A stretch of 12,850 nucleotides of DNA, taken from the NCBI GenBank assembly GCA_003133425.1, contig PKXI01000011.1:22074-34923 (forward strand). Direction: 5' to 3'. The stretch's first letter is position 1. Each line of letters opens with the position of its first letter. A program made the position numbers and the translations under genes. A model generated the notes under the pieces. That model searched no databases. It was given only the letters and a program-made list of their open reading frames with translations, and was not told the DNA's origin. This document shows positions 1 through 8,245 of the stretch, in pieces. The DNA comes from Acidobacteriaceae bacterium (GTDB lineage: Bacteria > Acidobacteriota > Terriglobia > Terriglobales > Acidobacteriaceae).

Positions 1-519
1 GTCTATATCTCTCTCGCGCCAGGACTTAGACGGACTGTATTCGGACGGGTCGCAGGCCTCCGGCAGCCACTCGGATCTCATGTTGGGAAGTGCTTTGGCA
101 AAATGAAGCGCCGATTGGCGCGCAGAGAAGAATGCAAGACGGACCCGTTGCCGTTTGAAGAATGACATCCAGCGTTCATAGAGATTGGGCCAACAATCAA
201 AGCAGTAGGGGATGATCTCGTTATAAAACGATATAGGGATGATTCTGCTCTCCGAAAAGCCCATGCAGCTTACAAACACTGGGCCGCGAGAAGACCGGAA
301 TACATTTCTAACCAACCGCAACCGGGACATTGCCTTTGCAATGAGAATCATTTCTTTGCTTTGCCGGTTCGAAAGCGACAGGATGCCAGCCTCCTCCATT
401 GCGCGATCAATGTTCAGCAGGGAATAGGTCCAGACTCCATGGATATCCGTGCTCCTGAGATACCGAAGCGGCGGCATCTTCTCCCGCGTCGTTGGCCAGT
501 CCCTCGCTCCGCAATTCAT
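1..519 (-). CDS. Glycosyltransferase, N-terminal part, cut by the window edge
   Basis: An open frame of 173 codons runs from an ATG at 519 to base 1 without a stop, so only the N-terminal part is visible. The end of the visible part contains WLPEACDPSEY, a phrase typical of family-1-like (GT-B, CgeB-related) glycosyltransferases just before their second Rossmann domain. The nucleotide-sugar binding half would lie left of the window. The enzyme would transfer a sugar to a lipid-linked or protein acceptor in the cytoplasm. I chose the ATG at 519 because GAGGGG sits seven bases upstream; an ATG at 534 is in frame but has no such site, and a TGA lies just above it. It follows the polymerase-like gene by 103 bases on the same strand and probably belongs to the same polysaccharide locus. 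Family assignment rests on a short stretch, so substrate and linkage are unknown. Confidence 0.7.
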   Translation of the reverse strand, partial: MNCGARDWPTTREKMPPLRYLRSTDIHGVWTYSLLNIDRAMEEAGILSLSNRQSKEMILIAKAMSRLRLVRNVFRSSRGPVFVSCMGFSESRIIPISFYNEIIPYCFDCWPNLYERWMSFFKRQRVRLAFFSARQSALHFAKALPNMRSEWLPEACDPSEYSPSKSWRERDID

Positions 520-622
520 GCTGCGACCCCTCATTCTCGCAATTCAATTCGATAATGACATAGCGCACTTTGTGTACGCGCGCCTCAGTACATACACAAA
601 TGCACAAGGGCTACCTATTCTT

Positions 623-1894
623 TTACGCTGAAAGGCACCATCTAAATTTCGATGAGGTGCGGCGGGCGATCGACCTGACTTCGAGCTTGTGCAGCTGGTG
701 ATTCAGTATATAGATGAAAATGAAAAAGAACTGCTCTGCGGGGAAGTAGTGGCCGCCTCGGAGCAGCTTGATGAAGAAGACGACGAGTATCGCGTTACTA
801 ATAGCCGCACGTGGTCCTTTGCCGCCGACGTGGAAGTAGAATACAAATATCAGCTCACATGAAAAACCTAACACCCCGAGCTCCGACAGTGTGCGAACCG
901 CTAAGGATGCCCCCTCCGGTGCATTGAGATCTGCCCATCCGTTCTGAACGAACCTTGCTACACCAGGAATTTCGGCGAGGAAGCGCTCATGTGATAGAGG
1001 ATGCGACCCTAGCCCGTTACCTAGAAATGGGCTCTCTTTGAGCACCTGTCGGGCGACAAAGACATTGGACATAATTGCATATGTGCTGAAATTGGTTCCA
1101 GCTACGTCCTGCCTGACTACCGCCCGCAATGTATCATCTGCTCTCAAGCGAACCTCGGACGAAGAAATATAGACCAAAGCGGTAATCGCGCCAACGACTA
1201 CGGGGACCGCAAAAAGGTACTTCAGGTTCCGGCGCCCAGAAAGCAAGAGCGTAGCGCCTAATATGGTGCCGATAAAACCGTTAGAAGAATCCGCCAAGAT
1301 CATAGCGAGAGTAAATACCGCAACTCTAGTTCCTTGGACACGGAAGGTAAAGTATCGATAAGCGTACCAGTAGTAGGCAGGCAGAACGAGTATGCAAAAC
1401 CCCGTAGGTTCGGCCGCGAGACCCCGTAATCGTATAAACTCCCGAGAATATATACAAGACGCGGCCCATATTGGGAGTGCAATTACAGCGAACCAGAACG
1501 CAATAGTGGAATATGTAGTGAATGCCCGCTCAATGTCATTGCCTATCATTCTGAAGAAGTAATAGGCGTATAGCATACTTACGGAAATCCCCAGTACCTC
1601 CTTGGCCACCAGCATTATCGTGTCGGTACCAAGTAAGATCCCAATCCCTCCGCTGACGGCCAGATAAAGCATGATGCTGAGTATCCGCACTGGGATGCGC
1701 ACTAGATTTCCGAGCATGAGCATCAGGATGAGATTCATGATCATAATCCCGTCAAAAAGCGTGATGCCGACGGGGACTCTGATAGTCAGGATATCGCTAA
1801 ACAAGCCGATCAACGTGGACCAAAAGATAAAATTGCGAAGCGACGCGTAATGAATGCGCACGATAACGCCTGAGGGATCTACGACCCGTTCCAT
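623..1894 (-). CDS. O-antigen polymerase/ligase-like membrane protein (Wzy/WaaL family)
   Basis: A 423-residue, strongly hydrophobic protein with roughly ten to twelve predicted membrane segments. Two features fit the Wzy/O-antigen ligase superfamily: RLRGLAAEP at residues 155-163, the R-x-G-x-x-x-E-P signature preceding a membrane helix, and a large soluble loop at about 243-330 containing GNGLGSHP (292-299), where family members carry catalytic or substrate-binding residues facing the periplasm. The likely role is polymerising undecaprenyl-linked repeat units in the inner membrane (Wzy), consistent with the neighbouring Wzz-like and Wza-like genes. A ligase role (WaaL) cannot be excluded from sequence alone. 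The start at 1894 lacks a clear Shine-Dalgarno. Length is normal for the family. It lies 227 bases downstream of the chain-length gene on the same strand; I see no gene in that gap. Confidence 0.8.
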   Translation of the reverse strand: MERVVDPSGVIVRIHYASLRNFIFWSTLIGLFSDILTIRVPVGITLFDGIMIMNLILMLMLGNLVRIPVRILSIMLYLAVSGGIGILLGTDTIMLVAKEVLGISVSMLYAYYFFRMIGNDIERAFTTYSTIAFWFAVIALPIWAASCIYSREFIRLRGLAAEPTGFCILVLPAYYWYAYRYFTFRVQGTRVAVFTLAMILADSSNGFIGTILGATLLLSGRRNLKYLFAVPVVVGAITALVYISSSEVRLRADDTLRAVVRQDVAGTNFSTYAIMSNVFVARQVLKESPFLGNGLGSHPLSHERFLAEIPGVARFVQNGWADLNAPEGASLAVRTLSELGVLGFSCELIFVFYFHVGGKGPRAAISNAILVVFFIKLLRGGHYFPAEQFFFIFIYILNHQLHKLEVRSIARRTSSKFRWCLSA

Positions 1895-2121
1895 TGGACT
1901 ATTCAGTTCGCACCACCCAAGGATTCATTCAAGGAGTTTTGCATGCGCAAAAGATTCATCACCTCGCCCTATTCTTGTCGTTCCCTGCGGCCGCAGAGCA
2001 AAACAGATTCGCGTCGTGAACCCAAATTGCGACACCAAACAGGTAAGAACAGGAGTCTCATTTCTTGCGCCTCGCTCATTCGGGAACGGAGGCCCTTCGT
2101 CAAACCGAAAGAGCTTCCATT

Positions 2122-3387
2122 TCACTCCGTACTTGTGGCGCCCTTCGCTCGAAGCGCGTGCAGGATTGACAATCCAAACGTCTTTATAGGATTCGCGTCG
2201 CCCACAATCTCCCAGAGTCTGCGCGCAATAATCCATACGGTACCTGCAAACGCCGCAAATAGAGTGAGAAGAAGGACAATCAGCGTCCGATGTGGCGATG
2301 ACTTAGTCTCTGCCAGCGCTGGCTCATCCAAGACCTTCACAATCGGAATTTCCTTCGCCTCCTCGACCTTCGCAAGCTCATATTGCTTTGACAACGTCTC
2401 ATAGAGAGCTTCTTGCATTGTCAATTGCCTGTAGATGTTCGTGTAGGTAACTCCTAAGATCGGTAACTCACTCATCGATGGGGAGAATTGGTTTGCATTG
2501 AGGGTGGCATCATTCCCCTTCTCGCCAGCACCACGCATTTTCCGGAGTTGACCTTGCAGCTCATCGACGCGGGCACGAACCTCGCGGACGCTCATGTTGT
2601 CATCGCTATATCGAGCTCTTAATCCATTCAATTCGCTCTGCGCAGTGATCAACTCGGCCTGCAACCTCGCGGCAGCCTCAATCAATGCCTGGCCTTGGCT
2701 CTGCGGATTCATTGTCGCATTGCGACTTGAGAACTGGCTTAATTGGGCAGAGGTCGAATCTAGATCGCTTTTGAGGGATTTTAGCCTCTCGCCTAGGAAT
2801 AGTCGCTCGCGATGGGCAGAAGATGTGTTCACTAAACTGAGCAACTTATCAAGCTCTTCAATGTATGCTTCCGTGAGTTTGAGCGCGCGATACTTATCAA
2901 CGTCTGTCACGGATATCGTGATAATTCCGCTCTGTTTGTCCTCAGTAAATATTGTATTCCCCGCTAGGTTGCTGCGGGCTTCAGAACTATATTTGCAATG
3001 ATACACACTTAGAAGATTAAAACGATTGACGATATCGTCCTCAGATGTACGGCTCCTGAGGACGCCTTCCAATGTACCTCCTGGCGTTGCCGTTTCCAGC
3101 AAGCTTCCTCCCATGGCCGCTGCGGCGGCAGAGGCTTCAGAGAAAGGATCAAGCATGGATAAACCGGAGAGTGTCTGATGATCGGGTGGCATAAGCTGTG
3201 CTGTGGACTTGTACTCATTTGGAATCGAGAGCGCGATGCAAATTGACAGCAAGAAGCCAAAACCTGAGATCATCGTCAGCCAGAGGCGTCGCCGCCATAA
3301 AGCAACAACAAGCTCAGAGACCGGGACTTGAATCTCATCTTGTTTTCTGGCATTCGCATCCAGATTCTGCATGTCTGTATTAATCAA
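2122..3387 (-). CDS. Wzz/GumC-type polysaccharide chain-length determinant, TTG start
   Basis: A 421-residue protein with the polysaccharide co-polymerase layout: a short cytoplasmic N-terminus, TM1 at about 35-55, a long periplasmic region rich in heptad-like helices (about 170-330), and TM2 at about 368-388 followed by a short cytoplasmic tail. The motif PNEYKSTAQLMPP just after TM1 is typical of the Wzz domain. No Walker A or B kinase module is present, so it resembles GumC/Wzz proteins lacking the Wzc kinase. It would sit in the inner membrane, set polymer length with the polymerase and connect to the outer-membrane exporter. The frame opens with TTG at 3387, preceded at good spacing by GGAG; the first in-frame ATG (3372) has no such site, so TTG is the better start. 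The gene lies downstream of the Wza-like gene and upstream of the polymerase-like gene, as expected for an operon. Confidence 0.85.
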   Translation of the reverse strand: MINTDMQNLDANARKQDEIQVPVSELVVALWRRRLWLTMISGFGFLLSICIALSIPNEYKSTAQLMPPDHQTLSGLSMLDPFSEASAAAAAMGGSLLETATPGGTLEGVLRSRTSEDDIVNRFNLLSVYHCKYSSEARSNLAGNTIFTEDKQSGIITISVTDVDKYRALKLTEAYIEELDKLLSLVNTSSAHRERLFLGERLKSLKSDLDSTSAQLSQFSSRNATMNPQSQGQALIEAAARLQAELITAQSELNGLRARYSDDNMSVREVRARVDELQGQLRKMRGAGEKGNDATLNANQFSPSMSELPILGVTYTNIYRQLTMQEALYETLSKQYELAKVEEAKEIPIVKVLDEPALAETKSSPHRTLIVLLLTLFAAFAGTVWIIARRLWEIVGDANPIKTFGLSILHALRAKGATSTE

Positions 3388-3489
3388 TGTACTGTCTCCA
3401 GTGCTGCAACTCTCAACATGGCGAGAAACTAAGCTTAGGCGAAGCGCCCATCAACGGCAGCAGCGGGCGCACGCACCCCGAGAAAGCCG

Positions 3490-3857
3490 TCAGTAGGATT
3501 GGGCGTTTCAAATGATGATCAGAGTGACCATCTGTCCAGTGTGTCTTTGTGCTGCGATTTTCAGGGAGCGCATTTTTGGATTTCCAAATGCATGGTCCAG
3601 CGAGCGGCCATCAAAGGACCCATGCAAGCTGGCCACTGGCGGGATGCCTGCGGAGCGTTCTGAGAATCATCCATTTGAAAGTCACTCTCTGGGGAAACTA
3701 TGCTTTATCGAATCCGCCGTGGCTAACCAGGTCAATTCAGGTATTCGCAAATTGGCCAGGAAGCATCTCGCGTTTCGCCCAGCTTATGCTTTTGTGTGTA
3801 ACTGCCCACGAGGTCGACCGATTCGTAGCAAACACCTTAGGAATATCCTCTGTCAGG
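3490..3857 (-). pseudogene. Decayed duplicate of the 3' part of the Wza-like gene
   Basis: This 470-base gap between the Wza-like stop and the Wzz start holds no intact gene, but its minus strand resembles the C-terminal part of the upstream Wza-like protein. On the plus strand, bases 3625-3655 match 4286-4316 at 28 of 31 positions. In one minus frame I read ILRTLRRHPASGQL against ILASLRSHPASGRL in the intact gene. Further up in the same frame come AKREM against ARQEM, and NT-stop-ID against NTPVE. In-frame stops lie at 3737-3739, 3698-3700 and 3611-3613, so the copy cannot be translated as a unit. Matching points are offset by a nearly constant 661-670 bases, which fits an old tandem duplication of the gene's last two-thirds of a kilobase. 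Similarity outside the best block is weak, and I aligned it by eye. Bases 3388-3489 show nothing recognisable. Confidence 0.55.
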
Positions 3858-6617
3858 TTAGAGAACTCCGCCGATAGCCAAGGGAAGCGTTGCCGCCGAC
3901 ATCAACTGGGCAGTGCCAAGTATGTTCTGCCAAAGCGCCGAACCGCCAATGATCTTCTCTGGAACAATTACAGCATCTCCGGGCCTCATGCGAAGGTCCA
4001 TATAGTTATTGGTCATCCAATTGTCGCCCCGTGGCACGACTGACCCATCAGCGTGCATTACATAAATTTGCTTCTTATTGCCAGAAGGCGTCGGACCACC
4101 CGACTTCCGCAAATACCAGCCCAAATTCTTCCCGGGGAGATAGCTTATTGCGACGGGGTTATACACTTGGCCTGCGATTGCAACAAAATTTGGCCTCTTA
4201 GGTATCAGCAGGGTGTCGCCCGCGCGCAGTTCAATATCTGCGGATGTATTTTCCCACTTACTTATGTCTGAAGAAATGCCGATCACAAGCCGGCCACTGG
4301 CGGGATGGCTGCGAAGAGACGCTAGAATCTCGTCGCGTTGCGATTGGAGGGACTGCATCCTATCCGTTGACGTCTGTGCTGACATACCTCCTTGCCTAAT
4401 CTCAACCGGTGTATTTTGAATTCGCTGAATCATTTCCTGGCGGGCGTGCTCTCCTATTTCACGGACCTCTACCCGCGTCAGTACGGCGGCGTATGGGTAT
4501 GCATCCTTTCGAAAACCTCCCGCTCGCTTCAGCACGCTGCTAAGTCGTTCTCCGCTCTCGATACCGTACCCGCCGGCATGTTCAACCTCACCGCTAATGC
4601 CTACAGATGCGCCTATGTCCTGCCAGCCAGCCAAACTCCGAATGCTGAGAACGTCGCCTGGTTTCAGTGGCATATCTGCGCTTTTGTCGCCGTCGAGCGC
4701 TTTTTGAACGGCGATCTCGCTATGCTCAACCAGAACTTTCTGGCCGTCCTGAACAACATAACTGGCAAGATCGGCTTCATCCCGATATGCGCTGCGTCTG
4801 AATCCTCCCGCCATCCGCACCAGCCCAGTCACGGTCATGCCCTGCGACATAGGATAATTTCCGGGGCGAAGAACGTCCCCAACAATAGTGACGCTTGGGG
4901 CATCAATCTCATATCTACCGAAAACCCGGATGAGATCAAATGGTTGAAGTGGAATTGCGTCGTTACCAATAAGCACGTCAGGCAAATTAAGACTGATGAC
5001 CTCAGGTCGAAAGTCGGGCGGGTGCAAGCGAACCAACTCAGCATGGCTGGCCGGTTCAGGCATTATGTCCTGGTATGAACGCAACAGATCATTGATGGTC
5101 ATTCCTTCTTTATATGGATACGGCCCGGGACGATAGACATGGCCCTCGAGATAGACTGCGTCCTGGTTGTAGGGTAGAATTTGCGAAATTACGACATCAT
5201 CCCCGCCATGCACCTGAAAGTCGGCCAGTTTCTGTGCCACCTCGGTCGGGTTGTTCGGAAGTTGCAGACTCAGCATAGTGTGCCGCTGGTTGGCCTCAAC
5301 TCGCGCGACATTAATCTGTTTCAAACTCGCTGTAGCCAGCGCCCCACCGGCAAGATCGAGAACTTGATTCAGCGTCTTCTCCCCATTAAGTTCATAAATC
5401 GCTGGACGATGCACCATTCCTTCCACAGTTACTGACGAGCCGACCGGTGGTACAAGGAGAGTATCGCCGGGCAGCAGACGTTCGACGTCTGAGCGCACAC
5501 CTTTCAACAAAAAGTCGTAAAGATCAATTTCGCGGACCAACTGCTTGCCGCGATATTGTCGCAGGACTCGCAGCGAGCCGCGGCTGGTTGGTCCGCCCGC
5601 AGCGTACAGGGCACTCAGCGCTGTGGACAAGGAACTGACATCATAAGCGCCGGGCATCTGTACGTCCCCTACAACATAGACACGCACGGTGCGGAGCCGG
5701 CCCAGAGAGATTTCGACGTGCTCATTCTTAAACTGCTTGTTGAGAGCCTCTTGAATAGCACTCTGCGCCTGGGTGATCGTCATCCCGTTGATCATAATTG
5801 TGCCCGCTTCAGGGAGATCAACCTGCCCTTGGCGATCGATGATTTTTTCCAGTCTGGCCGACTGGCCACCCCATATATTCACGACCAGGCCGTCTCCCGG
5901 CCCAAGAACATAATCAGGACCCGCGGGAAGGTCCATTGGCAGTTCGTCCGCATTTCCCGTTCCGAGAAGAAGAGCGTCGCTGCCAAAGCGCTGCAGCCTG
6001 GCTCCAGTAGATGGAATCTGAGTGTAAAGCTCTCGCAGCGACTCCAAATCGCCATATGGGTTCGCCTGCTGTATCTGTTGGGGTTCTTCCGGGTGGGGAT
6101 TGGCACCTGTTTGTGCAGGCGTCGCACGCGGGCCTATTGCTTTGCCACCGCTGCTCTGGTTAGGTGCCTGGCTCCGACCATTTTGGGTCGACGATTCTGA
6201 AGCGCCGCCACTCCGAGCAGGCGCTTTACCGTTGCTATTACTCGTGCCAGGAAAACCTTGGGCGGAGCCCGCTCCGTTACTATTTTGGCCCGAGCCCTGG
6301 GTGCCAATTCCTTCATCAGAAGACGGTGTGACAGGACTGGTAGAGGTACCTGGCCGCACAGTGCCCTCCGACCTACCGTTTTGACCTGTTCCCTGGACGC
6401 CATTATCCGAGGTATTCGTGCCATTGTTTTGGGCAGGTGCTTGGCTAGTGTCCTGAGCGTTGCTGTTCTGGCCTGTTGCCTGGGCGATACCACCCTGAAC
6501 AGCGATTAGCTCACAAATCAGTATGGTCAATCCCAAAGCAAACCGCAGACTGTGGATTGGAGCCCGGCGCGACTTGAATTCAGACACTTTTCGACTGGTA
6601 AACATGACGCTACCCAT
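3858..6617 (-). CDS. Wza-like polysaccharide export protein with multiple SLBB domains
   Basis: A 919-residue exporter of the Poly_export/SLBB family, expected to form the outer-membrane channel for the polymer. An N-terminal signal peptide (about 1-46) ends in AQA; it has no lipobox, unlike classical lipoprotein Wza. Residues 47-180 are a low-complexity Gly/Asn/Gln/Ser/Thr tract with repeated TGQN-type units. The Poly_export domain starts near YVLGPGDGLVVNIWG (237-250) and is followed by SLBB-like repeats beginning near 311, 395, 486, 575, 672 and 812, most carrying a V-x-G-x-V-x-x-P-G-x-Y-like core. The last 28 residues form a mildly hydrophobic, possibly membrane-inserting segment. I chose the ATG at 6617 because GAGAAGG precedes it by six bases. 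The open frame extends to 6680, but the extra 21 residues would bury the signal peptide. It is the first long gene of the minus-strand polysaccharide locus. Confidence 0.88.
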   Translation of the reverse strand: MGSVMFTSRKVSEFKSRRAPIHSLRFALGLTILICELIAVQGGIAQATGQNSNAQDTSQAPAQNNGTNTSDNGVQGTGQNGRSEGTVRPGTSTSPVTPSSDEGIGTQGSGQNSNGAGSAQGFPGTSNSNGKAPARSGGASESSTQNGRSQAPNQSSGGKAIGPRATPAQTGANPHPEEPQQIQQANPYGDLESLRELYTQIPSTGARLQRFGSDALLLGTGNADELPMDLPAGPDYVLGPGDGLVVNIWGGQSARLEKIIDRQGQVDLPEAGTIMINGMTITQAQSAIQEALNKQFKNEHVEISLGRLRTVRVYVVGDVQMPGAYDVSSLSTALSALYAAGGPTSRGSLRVLRQYRGKQLVREIDLYDFLLKGVRSDVERLLPGDTLLVPPVGSSVTVEGMVHRPAIYELNGEKTLNQVLDLAGGALATASLKQINVARVEANQRHTMLSLQLPNNPTEVAQKLADFQVHGGDDVVISQILPYNQDAVYLEGHVYRPGPYPYKEGMTINDLLRSYQDIMPEPASHAELVRLHPPDFRPEVISLNLPDVLIGNDAIPLQPFDLIRVFGRYEIDAPSVTIVGDVLRPGNYPMSQGMTVTGLVRMAGGFRRSAYRDEADLASYVVQDGQKVLVEHSEIAVQKALDGDKSADMPLKPGDVLSIRSLAGWQDIGASVGISGEVEHAGGYGIESGERLSSVLKRAGGFRKDAYPYAAVLTRVEVREIGEHARQEMIQRIQNTPVEIRQGGMSAQTSTDRMQSLQSQRDEILASLRSHPASGRLVIGISSDISKWENTSADIELRAGDTLLIPKRPNFVAIAGQVYNPVAISYLPGKNLGWYLRKSGGPTPSGNKKQIYVMHADGSVVPRGDNWMTNNYMDLRMRPGDAVIVPEKIIGGSALWQNILGTAQLMSAATLPLAIGGVL
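6183..6479 (-). repeat. Imperfect ~90-base repeats coding the low-complexity tract
   Basis: Inside the Wza-like gene, plus-strand units beginning near 6282, 6378 and 6465 share a pattern close to GTTTTGACCTGTTCCCTGG. Spacings are 96 and 87 bases, both multiples of three. They encode the recurring GSGQNSN, GTGQNGR and ATGQNSN phrases; a fainter fourth unit (STQNGRS) lies near 6180. The units are diverged, so the tract looks like an old in-frame tandem expansion. Confidence 0.5.
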
Positions 6618-6787
6618 TTTTAACCTTCTCGCGATTGGGTTTGTTGTTCCATTTATATGACTTGAAGCTCGCAACCTCATACGACCTCAATGAATCACGC
6701 CGAGATGTCAGCGAGACCCCGGCTTGGTGTCGAAGGCTTCGCGTGAGAGATAAAGCGGTGCAGAGCGGCAGGCAGCGTTAGGGACCG

Positions 6788-6802
6788 CGATTGAACCAAT
6801 CG
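6788..6802. promoter_or_regulatory. Perfect hairpin/dyad between RHH gene and exporter gene
   Basis: CGATTG-AAC-CAATCG is a perfect six-base-arm dyad with a three-base centre. It begins 19 bases past the stop of the ribbon-helix-helix gene and lies about 170 bases upstream of the exporter start. There is no T-run after it on the minus strand, so an ordinary intrinsic terminator is unlikely. It could be an operator, perhaps for the neighbouring RHH protein, but that is inference. Confidence 0.3.
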
Positions 6803-6820
6803 TAGCTTCGGCAATCTCAT

Positions 6821-7093
6821 TCAGCGGTCGCCGTTTGCCTTGAACGTAGTGATTCTTGCTTCCAGTTGCTCGACCTTCTTCTCCAGGCTCTTCATATCAG
6901 CACGAAATTCGTCGAGATTACCCCCGAGAGAATCCTCTCGATTCACGCCCCTCAAAACAGTGCGCATAGCGTCGCGAGTCATGTCTGACACGCTGCGTGC
7001 ACCTGTCAGCGAGCAAAGGTGAATCAGAGCCGAGTATTCCTCCTCGGAGAGACGGACGCTTATCATGCGTGAGCGGGGCTTCATCACTGTCAT
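6821..7093 (-). CDS. Small ribbon-helix-helix protein with C-terminal coiled coil
   Basis: A 90-residue basic protein. Residues 9-15 (RMISVRL) fit the DNA-contacting beta strand of CopG/Arc/MetJ-type ribbon-helix-helix proteins. They are followed by helix A (16-31), the turn with GARSVSD (31-37) and helix B (37-49). Residues 62-86 form a charged heptad segment likely to be a coiled coil that aids oligomerisation. The expected role is a DNA-binding regulator acting as a dimer or tetramer. RHH domains also occur in plasmid antitoxins and relaxosome accessory proteins, but no toxin or mobilisation gene is adjacent here. It is the first gene of the minus-strand series, 203 bases upstream of the exporter, so a role in controlling the polysaccharide locus is plausible. 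The ATG at 7093 has a distant GGAG; starts at 7084 or 7066 would keep the domain intact. Confidence 0.7.
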   Translation of the reverse strand: MTVMKPRSRMISVRLSEEEYSALIHLCSLTGARSVSDMTRDAMRTVLRGVNREDSLGGNLDEFRADMKSLEKKVEQLEARITTFKANGDR

Positions 7094-7430
7094 GATGGAT
7101 TCAAACTCCAGACGGGGATACAGAAGTCGTCCCAGCCGAGGGCGGGGACAAAGGATTTGTAGATTGGAAGGAGGGGACGAAGCAGGGGGCCGGATCTCAA
7201 TTTGTCGAAATTTTGGTGCCGAATCTGGGTGGGCTTCGCCCCCGTCAGTCCCACATTTCTTTCGGGACTTCGATCAGGCGAATGCGATTGCCGGACCTTT
7301 GGGGCAAGTGCTCCGGCCAAACACATGCAGTGAGCCACAAATCGCCGTGACGCTCTGCACCGATTGAGTTCACACTAGCACGTCTATGTCACGGATGCAA
7401 GAAAACGTGAAAGACAAACGCTTGACAATC

Positions 7431-7459
7431 TTGAGTCCTGGCAGATCCTTGTATATTAT
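7431..7459 (+). promoter_or_regulatory. Possible sigma-70-type promoter in the gene-free region
   Basis: TTGAGT (7431-7436) and TATTAT (7454-7459) are separated by 17 bases and match the -35 and -10 consensus at four and five of six positions. An exact TTGACA occurs at 7422 but is too far from the -10. The downstream DNA is AT-rich and carries two small palindromes. No gene follows on this strand, so if active it would make a short or non-coding transcript. Confidence 0.25.
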
Positions 7460-7490
7460 TCATTTTAAGTATTTTTCTTTACGAATACGG

Positions 7491-7502
7491 GATTCATGAA
7501 TC
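7491..7502. repeat. 12-base perfect palindrome
   Basis: GATTCATGAATC reads the same on both strands. It lies about 30 bases downstream of the promoter-like -10 and could be a protein-binding site. There is no independent support for function. Confidence 0.3.
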
Positions 7503-7522
7503 TCTATCGTAATACAAAAGGT

Positions 7523-7538
7523 GCACCATAAATGGTGC
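7523..7538. repeat. Short inverted repeat GCACCAT-AA-ATGGTGC
   Basis: Perfect seven-base arms surround a two-base centre. Too tight to form a good RNA hairpin, it is more likely a DNA site. It lies 20 bases after the palindrome at 7491. Confidence 0.3.
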
Positions 7539-8245
7539 TTTGGGGCAGGGTCAGGCATCGCGCTGGAATTGAATGCAGATCAGGTTCCGAAAGCAATTGC
7601 AACAAGAACGATATCTTCGACCGTCGTCTACATCGTGGAGCCGGATTGAGCGATCGTGGGAGAAGATGAGGGGAAGGAACCCTCCTTTTGGGAGAATGCA
7701 GGTTGGCAATAAATAGAACCGGCTGCCGGATTCATTGCATGCAGCATATCTGTTGCTGGTGACGCCGAAGCCGATCACTTCTGACTTGTTGGACATATTT
7801 CCCCCAGGGATTCATATGGATTGACATCAATGAAGTTAAAAATACAGATCGAGTAGATACCCCCAGATGTACCCCTTTTAACCAGGCTTAGGCTTCGAAT
7901 GGATTCTGCCTTGCAGCCCATTAATGAACTTTAGACGGGGTGCGGACTCTCGATCCGGCTGAACCTTGCCTAATTGGTTAGTACTCCAACCTACAACCCT
8001 TCGGTTAACAGAACAATAAACAACGTAATATCATCGACTTGCGCGGAACGATTGGCTGGCCAAAGAACTGAAAAGAAACGATTGGGAATAATGAGGAGTT
8101 GTTACGGTGGGGGAGAATGTGGGGTTGGATCGTTCGATTCCCTTTCCCGTTTTTGTGCCCGGCTTCATCGAACAATAACCGAATGCTCAGGTCGTGACCG
8201 TTAAATCATTGGGCCTTCACTGGTTCCGTAAGTTATTCATTTTTA

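Larger units (their letters stand above)
7094..8245. other. Long stretch without a recognisable gene
   Basis: About 1.15 kb contains only short open frames on either strand, none with a recognisable domain. The longest with a good start context is an 81-codon minus frame at 7551-7796, preceded by GGGGGAAAT; its translation has no family resemblance and I do not call it. Small hairpin-capable sequences occur, for example AGTCCC/GGGACT at 7247-7269. The part from about 7430 to 7520 is notably AT-rich. Confidence 0.6.

Noticed and set aside
1943..2404. 153-codon plus frame and 103-codon minus frame over 1925-2404
   Set aside because: Both overlap the well-supported Wzz-like C-terminus in other frames and show no domain.
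3549..4043. 164-codon plus frame in the gap between exporter and chain-length genes
   Set aside because: It overlaps the exporter's 3' end antisense and the decayed duplicate; its composition looks like a shadow of minus-strand coding.
7551..7796. 81-codon minus frame with a purine-rich stretch before its ATG
   Set aside because: The translation shows no domain, signal or family resemblance, and the ribosome-site match alone is not enough.
8129..8155. GTTCGATTCCC-like T-arm sequence suggesting a second tRNA remnant
   Set aside because: The flanking bases do not form a T-stem, and no acceptor or CCA follows.
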